Positions 15,188-25,220 of a stretch of DNA of 64,000 bases are shown here, piece by piece. The DNA lies in assembly GCA_004193285.1 (NCBI GenBank), contig SECP01000011.1, positions 62,001-126,000 of the forward strand, in the 5' to 3' direction. The notes beneath the pieces were generated by a model. That model did no database searches. It was not told the DNA's origin and saw nothing but the letters and a program-made list of their open reading frames with translations. Position numbers and translations under genes: made by a program. Origin of the DNA: Myxococcales bacterium. Lineage in GTDB: Bacteria > Myxococcota_A > Polyangia > Polyangiales > Polyangiaceae. Numbering within the stretch: position 1 is the first letter of the stretch; every line of letters begins with the position of its first letter.

Positions 15188-18100
15188 GTGACGAGTAGCC
15201 GGGAACAGGACCCAGTGGCAGGCACCGAGGACCCGCTCGCGTCCGAGCTCCGCTTCCGCGACTTGGTCGAGCAAATCACCGAGTACGCGATCTTCTTTTT
15301 GGACTCGGACGGGCACGTAGCGAGCTGGAACCGCGGGGCTCAGCGAATCAAGGGCTACTTGCCGCACGAGGTGGTGGGGCGGCACTTCTCCATCTTCTAC
15401 CGACCTCAGGACCTCTGGAAGTGCGAGCACGAGCTCGAGGTCGCGAGCCGTGAAGGGCGCATCGAAGACGAGGGCTGGCGGGTGCGCAAGGATGGCACCC
15501 TGTTTTGGGCCAACGTGGTCATCACGTGCCTGCGCACACCTAGCGGCGCGATCAGCGGCTTCGCGAAGGTGACGCGTGACCTGACGGAGCGACGGAGCGC
15601 GGAAGAGGTGCTCCGCGCGAGCGAGGAGCGCTTCCGCCTACTCGTGGAAGGCGTGAAAGATTACGCGATCTTCATGCTGGATCCGAGCGGCCACGTCGCG
15701 ACCTGGAATCCAGGCGCAGAGCTCATCAAGGGCTACACCACGGCCGAGATCGTCGGTAAGCACTTCTCCGTCTTCTACGAAGAGGGCGAGCGAAACGCCG
15801 GGAAAGCGGCGCGGGAGCTCGAGATCGCGACCCGCGAGGGGCGCTTCGAAGAAGAAGGCTACCGCGTCCGGAAGGACGGCACGCGCTTCTGGGCGAGTGT
15901 CGTGCTCACCGCGCTGCGCAACTCGGTGGGCGAGCTGATTGGCTTCGCCAAGATCACTCGGGATCTGTCGGAGCGGCGTGAAGCGGAGCTGGAGCGCGCG
16001 CGGCTCGGGGAGCGTGCACGAGCGCGCCTGCACGCGCTGGCCGCGCTGGCCGAGGGTTTGACGGCGGCCCTCGCGATCGACGAGGTGGCGCGCGTGATCG
16101 TGGAGGACGGGCGTATCTTCGCGCGGGCGGACATCTGCACCCTCCATCTGCGGAATTCCTCCGGCGAGACCCTGGAGCTGGTCGCAGAGCGAGGCTGTTC
16201 GCCGGAGCTCGTGCAGGTCATCGGCCGCATCGGCCCCACCTCCGACAATCCTTTCTACGCCATCGGCGTCGGGGCGTCCGCGGAGACGTGGGTGGAGACG
16301 CCGCAGTCCTACGCTGAACGGGCTCCGTCGCTGGCGCGACTCGCTACGAGCGGCCCGCGCGCGCAGTCCTTCGCGTGCGTACCCTTGGTCGCGGAGGGCC
16401 AGACTTTGGGCATGCTGGGGATTGGCTTCTACGACGTTCGTCGATTCTCGGACAACGAGCGCGAGTTCATCGGGATCGTGGCGCGGCAGTGCGCCCAGGC
16501 CATCGCGCGGGCCCGCAACTTGGAGGCGGTGCGCCGGGCGCTCGCGACCGCAGACGAGCTCCGCGCCTCCTTGCTGACGACTTTGCGCAGCATCGGGGAT
16601 GGCGTGATCGCGACCGACCCTCGCGGCCATGTCACCCTCATGAACAGCGTCGCCGAGTCGCTCACGGGCTGGCGCGAAGCCGACGCCAAGGGCCAGAAGC
16701 TGGAGGACGTGTTCAGGATCGTCAACGAGCACACCCGGCAGACGGTTACGAGCCCGGTGCAAAAGGTTCTGGAGACGGGCGCTGTCGTCGGCCTTGCGAA
16801 CCACACCGTGCTCTTGGCGCGGGACGGGCGCGAGATTCCCATCGACGACAGCGGCGCGCCCATTCGCTCCGGAGACGGGCCCATCAACGGAGTCGTGCTG
16901 GTGTTTCGTGACGTGGCAGAGCGCAAGCACGACGAGTCCCGCCGGAACCTACTTGCCGAGGTGACGACCGCGCTCGGTCAGTCCCTGGACTACGAAACGA
17001 CCGTCGCCCAGATAGCTCGGCTCACCGTGCCGCGGCTCGCCGACTGGTGCGCGGTGGACCTCACGGTAGAGGGCGACGCCCTGCCCCGGCGCCTGGCGGT
17101 GGCGCACGCCGACCCGCAAAAGGTGGAGCTCGTCCGGCTCATCTCCGAAAAATACCCGTCCGTCGCGGACGCCAAGAACGGCGTCTTGCAAGTGCTCCGC
17201 TCCGGGGTGGCCGAGCTCTACCCCGAGATTCCAGCCGCCCTCCTCGAGTCTCGCGCTCACGACCGCGAGCACCTCCGGATGATCCAGAGTTTGGAGCTGC
17301 GCTCCGCGATGATCGTGCCGCTCGCGATCCGCGGGCGCGTGCTCGGCGCGGTCACGTTCGCTTTCGCGGAGTCCGGCCGTCGCTATGCGCCCGCGGACCT
17401 GCAATTCGCGCAGGACTTGGCGCGGCGCTGCGCGGTGGCGATCGACAATGCGCGGCTCTACCAAGCGGAGCAGCGTGCCCGGCGCGAAGCGGATCTGGCC
17501 AATCGCGCCAAGGACGAGTTCCTCGCGGTCGTGAGTCATGAGCTGCGAACGCCGCTGAACGCCATCCTCGGCTGGTCCAAGCTGCTGTCTCGTCCGGATT
17601 TCGACGAGCGTCGCCGCTTTTCCGCGATCGAGACGGTAGAGCGCAACGCGGTCGCCATGGCCCAGCTCATTGAAGACCTACTGGACATGTCGCGCGTGGT
17701 GAGCGGCAAAATGCGGCTCAACGTGCAGCGGGTCGTGCTCGCCCAAACCGTGGAGGCGGCAGTGGAGTCGGTGCGCCCGAGCGCGAATACCAAGGGAGTT
17801 CGCCTGGACCTGGATCTGGATCCGGCCGCGCCCGAGCTCGTAGGGGACCCGACGCGCCTACAGCAAATCACGTGGAACTTGCTGAGCAATGCCGTCAAAT
17901 TCACCCCCAAGGGTGGCAGCGTGAAGGTCGAGCTCCGTCGGGCCGATGGTCACTTGGAGGTGCAGGTGAAGGACACCGGCCGGGGCATCGAGGCCAGCTT
18001 TCTCCCTCACGTGTTCGACGCCTTTCGTCAGGGCCAATCGGTGTCGGCGACGTCGCGCGGCGGGCTCGGCTTGGGGCTCGCGATCACGAAGCAGCTCGTG

Positions 18101-18661
18101 GAGCTACACGGCGGCCGCATCGAGGCGACCAGCGCCGGCCTCGGGACGGGGGCCACGTTCAGGGTCACCCTCCCCCTCCTGCCTAGCTCCGCCGCGGACA
18201 GCTCTCCGCCTTCTTTGGCTCCCGAGAGCGTTCCTCCGCCGTCTGACCTGGCGCAGCTGGAGGGGCTGCGCGTCCTGATCGTGGATGACGACGACGACGC
18301 GCGCATCCTGCTCGCTTCGATTCTGGAAGGGTACGGTTGCCGCATTCGTACCGCGAGCAGCGTCGCGGATGCGCTCGCTCTGTTCGCGCAGCAGACGCCG
18401 GACGTGCTGCTGAGTGACGTAGCGATGCCAGGCGCGGACGGCTACGAGCTCATTCGTCAGGTTCGCGCTCGCTCGCGCGAGCAAGGGGGAGACGTGCCGG
18501 CCGCCGCCGTCACCGCTTACGCTCGCCCGGAAGATCGCAGCCGGCTGCTAAACGCCGGCTTCTCGATTCATCTCCCCAAGCCGATCGACCCGGCGGAGGT
18601 CGTGGCCGTCGTCTCGACCCTCACGCGCTTCACGCACCGGCGCGAGACGCCCGTCAGCTAG
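15188..18661 (+). CDS. large hybrid histidine kinase, PAS-PAS-GAF-PAS-GAF-HisKA-HATPase-REC
   Basis: This 1157-aa soluble kinase begins with two nearly duplicate PAS domains (about 15-130 and 145-265; both contain a YAIF-LD-GHVA-WN-GA-IKGY pattern and a C-terminal ERR linker). A GAF domain (about 285-440), a third PAS (about 460-585, GDGVIATDPRGHVTLMNSVAE) and a second GAF (about 595-765) follow. HisKA carries its His in VSHELRTPLN near residue 784; HATPase_c has NLLSNAVKFT and GGLGLGLAIT; the receiver has Asp in VLLSDVAMPG near 1077 and LPKPID. GTG 15188 is the only reasonable start. Five sensor modules imply several inputs integrated on one kinase. Repeat of the PAS pair suggests internal duplication. 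Confidence 0.9.
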   Translation: MTSSREQDPVAGTEDPLASELRFRDLVEQITEYAIFFLDSDGHVASWNRGAQRIKGYLPHEVVGRHFSIFYRPQDLWKCEHELEVASREGRIEDEGWRVRKDGTLFWANVVITCLRTPSGAISGFAKVTRDLTERRSAEEVLRASEERFRLLVEGVKDYAIFMLDPSGHVATWNPGAELIKGYTTAEIVGKHFSVFYEEGERNAGKAARELEIATREGRFEEEGYRVRKDGTRFWASVVLTALRNSVGELIGFAKITRDLSERREAELERARLGERARARLHALAALAEGLTAALAIDEVARVIVEDGRIFARADICTLHLRNSSGETLELVAERGCSPELVQVIGRIGPTSDNPFYAIGVGASAETWVETPQSYAERAPSLARLATSGPRAQSFACVPLVAEGQTLGMLGIGFYDVRRFSDNEREFIGIVARQCAQAIARARNLEAVRRALATADELRASLLTTLRSIGDGVIATDPRGHVTLMNSVAESLTGWREADAKGQKLEDVFRIVNEHTRQTVTSPVQKVLETGAVVGLANHTVLLARDGREIPIDDSGAPIRSGDGPINGVVLVFRDVAERKHDESRRNLLAEVTTALGQSLDYETTVAQIARLTVPRLADWCAVDLTVEGDALPRRLAVAHADPQKVELVRLISEKYPSVADAKNGVLQVLRSGVAELYPEIPAALLESRAHDREHLRMIQSLELRSAMIVPLAIRGRVLGAVTFAFAESGRRYAPADLQFAQDLARRCAVAIDNARLYQAEQRARREADLANRAKDEFLAVVSHELRTPLNAILGWSKLLSRPDFDERRRFSAIETVERNAVAMAQLIEDLLDMSRVVSGKMRLNVQRVVLAQTVEAAVESVRPSANTKGVRLDLDLDPAAPELVGDPTRLQQITWNLLSNAVKFTPKGGSVKVELRRADGHLEVQVKDTGRGIEASFLPHVFDAFRQGQSVSATSRGGLGLGLAITKQLVELHGGRIEATSAGLGTGATFRVTLPLLPSSAADSSPPSLAPESVPPPSDLAQLEGLRVLIVDDDDDARILLASILEGYGCRIRTASSVADALALFAQQTPDVLLSDVAMPGADGYELIRQVRARSREQGGDVPAAAVTAYARPEDRSRLLNAGFSIHLPKPIDPAEVVAVVSTLTRFTHRRETPVS

Positions 18662-18690
18662 TTGCGTCCGTAGGGGAAGCGCCCGCAGGC

Positions 18691-18963
18691 ATGGATTTCG
18701 CACCGGTGTGGCGTATGGACCCGACGACTATCGACCTACTGGAGCTCAGGGAGCAAGTCGCGACCGACCTCGGGAGCAGGTACGTGCCGGGAGATCGCTT
18801 GGAGGGCCAGACCGCGGTCAGAGACCGAGTCGTGGAAATCTTCACGTGCTCGGAGCTCGAAGCCGAGCACGTAGTGGACACGCTCATCGCGCACGGCTTC
18901 ATGCGGTATCAGGAGGAGCCGGGAGACGGCACACCGGGCGCGTGGCAGCTCTTCGATCGATGA
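18691..18963 (+). CDS. small hypothetical protein after the large kinase
   Basis: This 90-aa acidic protein begins 29 bp after the kinase. ATG 18691 or ATG 18715 may be the start; a weak GCAGG lies before the first. The sequence reads as helices with a compact fold, including VRDRVVEIFTCSELEAEHVVDTLIAHGFMRYQ, which resembles the helix-turn-helix and wing entry of a small winged-helix domain without clear DNA-binding features. No family recognised. Position suggests co-transcription with the kinase. Confidence 0.5.
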   Translation: MDFAPVWRMDPTTIDLLELREQVATDLGSRYVPGDRLEGQTAVRDRVVEIFTCSELEAEHVVDTLIAHGFMRYQEEPGDGTPGAWQLFDR

Positions 18964-19042
18964 CTCGGCAGTAGGCTGAGTCCTGCAGACCCAGGCGGCC
19001 GGCACGGATGTCGGGCACCCGATTTGCGGTTTACGAAACTCC

Positions 19043-19841
19043 ATGTCTCGCTGCGTTCGTTGCCTGCTCGTGGCGGCCGGGCTTTGCGTGACCGCTCGGG
19101 CCGCCGCCTGGCAAACTCGGTACTTCGACTATGAAGACGGGCGGTACCTGCTCCCCGGACAGGAGAAAGGCGGCGCGGCGTTCGTCCCTTCAGCCGCTGA
19201 AGACGAGCAGGGGCTACCGCTCGTGGTGTTCTTGCACGGCACCAACGAGCCGGGCGGGCCGCACCTTTGGTTCGGCGGTGGCAATCGCGACCTTAGCCCT
19301 GTTGCGCGCCGGGTGATTGAGAGCGGGCGCGCGCGCGCCTTCGTTCTCGCCGCACCCAGCCAAACGCGCCACGCGGCCGTGCCAGGGGCGCTGTGGCCGA
19401 GCTTCAATCTCGGCGCGTTCGTCGAGCGCACGGCCGCCGCGCTGGAAGGCACGGCCCGTGTGGACCGGATGCGAGTCCTGCTCGTGGGTCACAGCGGAGC
19501 GGGCTGCAACCCCAAGGGAGGCCTCGCCGCGTGGGAGCTCGAGGGGCCGCGACCCGTCGCCATTGCCGCGATCGATCCGTGCTTGAACGCCCGAGATGGG
19601 CGCGGCCATGTCCCGGCGCCCGGCCGAGGTCCCGCTCACGGTTTGGTGGCAATCCGCGGTGTGGCCGCGGTCCCCCAGCTCATTCTGGGCAAAATTGACG
19701 GAGCGCAAACCACCCGAGCGGGTGGACCCGCTCCTGGAGCTGAAGCTGGCCGGGCCGCGCGCGCACGACGACATCCTCCCGCTCGCCGTTCGAGCGCTTC
19801 GTGGCCGCGCTGTGCCTCCACCCTCCGGTGCGGGCTCCTAG
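19043..19841 (+). pseudogene. secreted alpha/beta-hydrolase (esterase-like), frameshifted
   Basis: ATG 19043 gives a signal peptide (RCLLVAAGLCVTARAAA) and a hydrolase N-terminus with VVFLHGTNEPGG (oxyanion region) and the nucleophile elbow LVGHSGAG near residue 152, then AIAAIDPCLNARD. From about 19590 this frame turns into Arg/Pro/Ala-rich nonsense, while the +1 frame becomes protein-like (AEVPLTVWWQSAVWPR, later GPRAHDDILPLAVR, where AHDD plausibly holds the catalytic His/Asp) and stops at 19841. One extra base around 19585-19600 would explain this. A second shift near 19788 is possible, because the third frame reads FERFVAALCLHPP. Either a decayed gene or a sequencing error. Confidence 0.65.
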
Positions 19842-19857
19842 AGCCCACGGACGGAAG

Positions 19858-20298
19858 TTATTCGACCGCTTCTTCACCCAGGGACGGGGGGAAGAAATTT
19901 TTCGGAGTGAGCGGCTCGTCACGCGTGCGGGCGATGAGCAGGGTCATCAACATCCGAAGGCCGCGCGGCACGCGATTCACGAGGGCGGGGCGGCAGCGCG
20001 CGAGCACGGGTAGGCGCGCGGTCATCTGCTGGATGATGGCCGGAGCGGGATCTTGACGGTCCAGCATCTCTTGCATGGCGTGCGCGAGCAGCGTCGCCTG
20101 CGGGCCGTCCAACTGGGCCTCGAACACGGCCGCGTCTATCTCCGCGAAGGCGAGCCAGTCGCCGTCGCCGTAGACGGGCCCGGGGATCACCCGCGCAGGC
20201 TCCTCGCAGAACGAGCATTGAAGGTTTGCTTCGGGCTCCCCCGCCGAGGCCAACGAGGCGTGGGCACACGACTCGCAATACACGGGCAGGTACGTCAT
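19858..20298 (-). CDS. zinc-ribbon protein, 146-aa paralogous family (copy 1)
   Basis: From ATG 20298 the protein has 146 residues. It starts MTYLPVYCESCAH and has a second CxxC about 20 residues later (CSFC), forming a likely four-Cys zinc ribbon. The remainder is alpha-helical with a D/E-rich then Leu-rich pattern. The gene at 34831-35271 encodes a protein of exactly the same length and layout (MLFLPASCDSC, CEAC, G-PV, then matching helices), so the two are paralogues. No enzyme motif. It follows the KaiC-kinase operon on the same strand but is separated from it by a strong hairpin. Function unknown; signalling or nucleic-acid contact are only guesses. Confidence 0.7.
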   Translation of the reverse strand: MTYLPVYCESCAHASLASAGEPEANLQCSFCEEPARVIPGPVYGDGDWLAFAEIDAAVFEAQLDGPQATLLAHAMQEMLDRQDPAPAIIQQMTARLPVLARCRPALVNRVPRGLRMLMTLLIARTRDEPLTPKNFFPPSLGEEAVE

Positions 20299-20372
20299 CG
20301 CGGCGGCGCTTATCTGGCCTCGAAAGCGGCGCGGCGCAAGGGGGTAGCGGAACGAAACTTCGGACCGACAAA

Positions 20373-20423
20373 TGGCTGCGCCAAATCGAGCCGATGCCGC
20401 GCGTCGATTTCTATGCGCAGCCA
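20373..20423 (-). terminator. long stem-loop after the KaiC-kinase operon
   Basis: TGGCTGCGC (20373-20381) pairs with GCGCAGCCA (20415-20423), and inside it AATCGA (20384-20389) pairs with TCGATT (20404-20409), giving a two-part stem. On the minus strand it begins 31 bases after the kinase stop and is followed by TTTG, so it may end that operon. Only three T residues follow, which weakens the call. Confidence 0.45.
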
Positions 20424-20453
20424 AAGTTACACGCAGCCGGGTACGACGCCGCG

Positions 20454-21569
20454 CTATGCCGCGAGGGTAGGCAAACGGACCGCGAACGTGGCGCCGCGAC
20501 CGAGGCCAGGGCTGAGCGCGCTGACCGAGCCCCCGTGCATCTGCACGATGCTCTGAACGAGCGAAAGACCGAGACCGATGCCGCCCTGCGCGCGGTCCAG
20601 GGATGCGTCTACCTGCGCGAACGGTTCGAACACTCGGTTCAGCATGGTGGGCGCCAGACCGATGCCGCTGTCCGTAACTTCCATGACAGCGACCCCCGGC
20701 TCGGTGCGCACCACCAGCTCGACGCGACCGCCCTGCGGCGTGTACTTGATCGCATTGGTGAGCAAGTTGCTCAGCACCTGCTCGAGCCGTTGCCGATCCC
20801 CTTCCACGCTCAGCTCGGGGGCCAGCACGCGCAGCTCGTAAGCAGAGAGGTGCTCGGCGGCTCGGTGCTGAAGGGTTTCGAACGAGCTCCGCGCCACGTC
20901 CGCCACCCTCAGGGGCGCCTTGGTCAGTGAGACCTTGCCATGCGTGATGCGAGCGACGTCCAGCAAATCGTCGACCAACCGCGCCAGGTGCTCGGATTGG
21001 CGCGCGATCACGTCCAGCTCTTTGGGTCGCGGGCGCTGCTCCGCGCGTCGAGCCATGAGAGTACTGGCGAGCGAGATCGCGCTGAGCGGATTGCGCAGCT
21101 CGTGACCCAGCATGGCGAGGAAGTTGTCGCGCGATTCGATCGCGTGACGAGCCTCGTACTGTCGGGTGCGGCTCCTGATGGCGTTTCGGATGGACGCCAG
21201 CATGGAGCGCAGACGGACCGGCCGCTCCAAGAACGTCACGTTGGCGAGGGGGCTGTTCTCTCGCAACGCCTTACGCTCGGCCCCACTGAACACGATGATC
21301 GGGAAGTCCGACCAAGCCGGCTGGTCTCGCAGCCAGCTCGCGATTCGCCCCACCGCTTGGGCGCTCAGCAGCTCCTCCGCCACGAGCGCCACCATTGCGC
21401 CCTGGCTCATGGACCGCACCAAGTCTTCCACGTCGCTGCACGCGACTGGACTCAACCCGCTCGACGCCAGCACCTCTAGCGTGACCTCGCGCTCGCGCTT
21501 CCCGGCGACGAGCACCAGCACGCGTTGCTGGAAGTCCCGGAGGCTTGCCGGCGGCTCACCCCGGATCAA
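20454..21569 (-). CDS. KaiC-associated histidine kinase with pseudo-receiver
   Basis: This is a 371-aa soluble kinase. The N-terminus (about 14-130) is a receiver-like domain without the phosphorylatable Asp: the usual position reads LVAEELLS, with Glu. It keeps the diagnostic strings WSDFPIIVF and NVTFLERPV of a widespread kinase type. HisKA follows ([10 protein letters not shown], His near 155), then HATPase_c (NLLTNAIKYT, DSGIGL, GGIGLGLSLV). There is no output receiver, so phosphate must go to another protein. It overlaps the KaiC gene by 14 bases. Kinases of this type beside KaiC homologues are known in other proteobacteria; it is the probable reader of KaiC state. Confidence 0.88.
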   Translation of the reverse strand: MIRGEPPASLRDFQQRVLVLVAGKREREVTLEVLASSGLSPVACSDVEDLVRSMSQGAMVALVAEELLSAQAVGRIASWLRDQPAWSDFPIIVFSGAERKALRENSPLANVTFLERPVRLRSMLASIRNAIRSRTRQYEARHAIESRDNFLAMLGHELRNPLSAISLASTLMARRAEQRPRPKELDVIARQSEHLARLVDDLLDVARITHGKVSLTKAPLRVADVARSSFETLQHRAAEHLSAYELRVLAPELSVEGDRQRLEQVLSNLLTNAIKYTPQGGRVELVVRTEPGVAVMEVTDSGIGLAPTMLNRVFEPFAQVDASLDRAQGGIGLGLSLVQSIVQMHGGSVSALSPGLGRGATFAVRLPTLAA

Positions 21570-23043
21570 GTGCGCCCTCCGAGTGATTCAGCTGCCGTGG
21601 GATACCGGTGAGCACCCCTTGCAGGTTCACCAGCGCGTCCCCGACATCGAGCCCCTGCGGTCCAAAAGCGAGGCTGCGGATCGTGTTTTCATGGGGGCCG
21701 GAGCGCTTTTTGAGCACGGACACGGCTTTCTTCAGGTGCCCCCCGGCCTCGAAGTAGCGCATGACCACCACGGAGTCGGCCAAGTAACTCATGTCTACCG
21801 CGGAAGTCATCTGCGTGCCGAACATGCCGGTTTGCGCCATCGTCAACAAAGTCGCCACGCCGCGCTCGGCCAAGTAGGAAAGCAGCTCGTGCATCTGCAG
21901 GCTGAGGAAGCGAGCCTCCGGCATGGCGTTGAAGTAGCCCGTGATGCTGTCGATGACGACGACTTTGGCGTGGTCGCGCTCGACCGCCAAGCGAACGGCG
22001 TGAGTGAACTCGTCCGGCGCGAGCTCGGCAGGATCAATCTGCTGCAGCCCCACCTTGCCTTCCTTCACGAGCCGCGTCGCCGGCACTCCAAGCGCCTCGC
22101 TGCGCTTGAGCCAGGTGCTGAGGCGCTCTTCGAACAAGAAGACGCTGCTATGCTCACCGCGGAGCGCGGCTGCGATCGCGAACTGAGCAGCCAAGGCGCT
22201 CTTGCCGACGCCGGCCGGGCCGAGGACGAGCGTGGCCGTGGAGCGGTCGATGCCGCCGCCCAACATGGCGTCCAGCCGCGGAACGCCGCTGGAAATGGGC
22301 TGCGCGGAGAGCTCTGTCCGGTGCTCGGCCGCGATCAAACGCGGGAACACGGCGATGCCGCCCGTGCCCACGATGTAGTCGTGGAAGCCGCTGCGAAACG
22401 CGGAACCGCGCAGCTTGGCCACTCGCACTCGCCGGCGCTCGGCGCCATACTGCACGGGCGTCTGCTCCAGCACGATGACGCCGTGAGCTAGGCTCTCGAC
22501 CTGAACGTCGTCGTGTTCGCTGCTGCGGTCGTCCAGCAACAGGGTCGTCACGTCGCGCCCTATCAAATCTTGTTTGAGCGAGAGCAACTGCCGCCGGTAG
22601 CGGGTGGAGCTGTTCGCCAATAAGCGGATCTCGGAGAGGGAGTCGAACACCACCCGCGCGGGCTTGAGCTCGTCGAGCCGCGCGAGCAGCACTCCCATGA
22701 GCTCCTTCAGGTCCACGTCCTCCGACGCGTAGAGGGTGTTCTCCTCGCGCAAGCGCAGCGTCTGCTCTGCGACCGAGAGCTCGAACAGGCTCAGACCTTC
22801 CAGATTCCATCCGTGGGAGCCGGCCACCTGGCGGATCTCCTGCTCTGTCTCGGACAGCGTGATGTAGAGCGCCGTCTCGCCGCGGCGAACGCCCTCCAGC
22901 AAAAATTGAATCGCGAGCGTGGTCTTGCCGACGCCCGGCGCCCCTTTGACGAGGTACATGCGGTTCGTGGGCAACCCGCCGTTGAGAACGTCGTCCAAGC
23001 CGCGGATGCCGGTGCTTGCTCGCTCTTCTCGCGATTCAGCCAT
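21556..23043 (-). CDS. kaiC: KaiC-family double RecA-like ATPase
   Basis: This 495-aa protein has two RecA/KaiC domains. CI has Walker A GAPGVGKT (34-41) and CII has GPAGVGKS (275-282). The catalytic Glu pair of KaiC is intact in CII (FEER, E305-E306) but reads S64-E65 in CI, which may weaken CI ATP hydrolysis. In the CII phosphorylation segment, aligned by eye, the Ser431-Thr432 pair of cyanobacterial KaiC corresponds to S419-Y420, so only one Ser site is kept. No kaiA or kaiB lies nearby. It is the first gene of a two-gene operon with the histidine kinase, with which it overlaps. Expected role: ATP-dependent timer or energy sensor acting on the kinase rather than a full circadian oscillator. 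Confidence 0.9.
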   Translation of the reverse strand: MAESREERASTGIRGLDDVLNGGLPTNRMYLVKGAPGVGKTTLAIQFLLEGVRRGETALYITLSETEQEIRQVAGSHGWNLEGLSLFELSVAEQTLRLREENTLYASEDVDLKELMGVLLARLDELKPARVVFDSLSEIRLLANSSTRYRRQLLSLKQDLIGRDVTTLLLDDRSSEHDDVQVESLAHGVIVLEQTPVQYGAERRRVRVAKLRGSAFRSGFHDYIVGTGGIAVFPRLIAAEHRTELSAQPISSGVPRLDAMLGGGIDRSTATLVLGPAGVGKSALAAQFAIAAALRGEHSSVFLFEERLSTWLKRSEALGVPATRLVKEGKVGLQQIDPAELAPDEFTHAVRLAVERDHAKVVVIDSITGYFNAMPEARFLSLQMHELLSYLAERGVATLLTMAQTGMFGTQMTSAVDMSYLADSVVVMRYFEAGGHLKKAVSVLKKRSGPHENTIRSLAFGPQGLDVGDALVNLQGVLTGIPRQLNHSEGALDPG

Positions 23044-23190
23044 GAGGCTTGACCCCTATCATTCGGACGCCCGCGCCCGGGCGCGGCATATTTGAGGCTA
23101 TTGGTAGAGTAAAGCGGGACACATCGGCGCTTTTCTGCAAATGCGATGCCGCGCGTCACAATTGCACGCGCCCGTGGCGTAAATGCTCGA

Positions 23191-23273
23191 AGTGGCAACT
23201 TGCCCCACTAAGCCCCGGCAAACCCCGAGATTTTTGCAGGAAAGTGCTACATGTGGGTTGGCATGTAAGCTGC
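23191..23273 (+). promoter_or_regulatory. sigma54-like promoter with upstream dyads
   Basis: TGGCATG-TAAG-CTGC (23259-23273) fits the sigma54 consensus: GG at 23260-23261 and GC at 23272-23273, exactly 12 bases apart. About 60-70 bases upstream, AGTGGCAACTTGCCCCACT (23191-23209) contains overlapping inverted repeats (GGCAA-C-TTGCC and AGTGG/CCACT), suited as an enhancer site. The downstream gene is itself a sigma54 activator, so autoregulation is plausible. Transcription would start near 23285, very close to the proposed ATG 23288. Confidence 0.5.
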
Positions 23274-23287
23274 TTAAGCGGGGCACA

Positions 23288-24700
<1,413 letters not shown>

Positions 24701-24703
24701 CGC

Positions 24704-24744
24704 CGCGACCAGCGTGCTGGTTGCGGGTCGCGCGTGACTTTTTT
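24704..24744 (+). terminator. intrinsic terminator after the sigma54 activator
   Basis: CGCGACC (24704-24710) pairs with GGTCGCG (24726-24732), with an alternative inner hairpin ACCAGC/GCTGGT. TTTTTT (24739-24744) follows after six bases. It lies directly after the stop codon at 24700. Confidence 0.6.
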
Positions 24745-24784
24745 CGAATCAGCCTGACTGCCGTTGGTCACGGACGGCGCTACA

Positions 24785-25186
24785 ATGTCAGGCGTGCCGG
24801 TTGCCCGCCGCGTAGCCGCAGATCCCATCCTCGTGGTGGACGACTCCGAGGATTCGCGAGTCACGCTGCGCGAGATGCTGGAGAGCATGGGCCTTCCCGT
24901 CGTGGAGGCCCAGAACGGGCAGGAGGCGCTGGAGCTCTTGACTCAAGAACCCGGCGCGAAGGTTCAGCTCATCTTGCTGGACTTGGACATGCCGCGGATG
25001 AGCGGGTGGGAGCTGCTAAAGCTCCTCAAGAGTTACGTGCGCTTGTCTCGCATTCCGGTGGTGGTCATCTCCCGCCACGCCGGTGAGCTCTCCGCGGAAG
25101 AAGCGCGCCGGCTAGACGGTCTTTTTCGCGCGCCCTGCGAGATGCCGCGACTCCAGGCGATGGTTGAGGCGCTGATCAGCCACTAG
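24785..25186 (+). CDS. single-domain response regulator lacking the conserved Lys
   Basis: This 133-aa receiver has the acidic pocket (VVDDSED), the phosphoacceptor in ILLDLDMP and VVISRH at the Thr/Ser position. Where receivers carry Lys-Pro it reads FRAPCE, so the Lys is missing. It has no output domain. ATG 24785 is chosen over an upstream TTG. Loss of the Lys often weakens phosphorylation-driven switching; it may be a phosphate sink or a protein-binding module. It stands alone between two terminators, near the sigma54 activator. Confidence 0.85.
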   Translation: MSGVPVARRVAADPILVVDDSEDSRVTLREMLESMGLPVVEAQNGQEALELLTQEPGAKVQLILLDLDMPRMSGWELLKLLKSYVRLSRIPVVVISRHAGELSAEEARRLDGLFRAPCEMPRLQAMVEALISH

Positions 25187-25200
25187 GTGGCCTCGTTTTT
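25179..25200 (+). terminator. intrinsic terminator after the single receiver
   Basis: GCCAC-TAG-GTGGC (25179-25191) forms a five-pair stem with the stop codon as loop; CTCG and then TTTTT (25196-25200) follow. An alternative longer stem uses GAGGC (25166-25170) with GCCTC (25190-25194). Confidence 0.5.
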
Positions 25201-25220
25201 GCTCTCCCGGCCGGAGAACA

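Noticed and set aside
15638..16930. 430-codon minus-strand frame within the large kinase
   Set aside because: Shadow of the GAF/PAS coding region; no recognisable domain.
2433..18661. Possible repeats among the hybrid kinase genes
   Set aside because: Similarity is explained by shared HisKA, HATPase and receiver domains (paralogy), not by repeated DNA.
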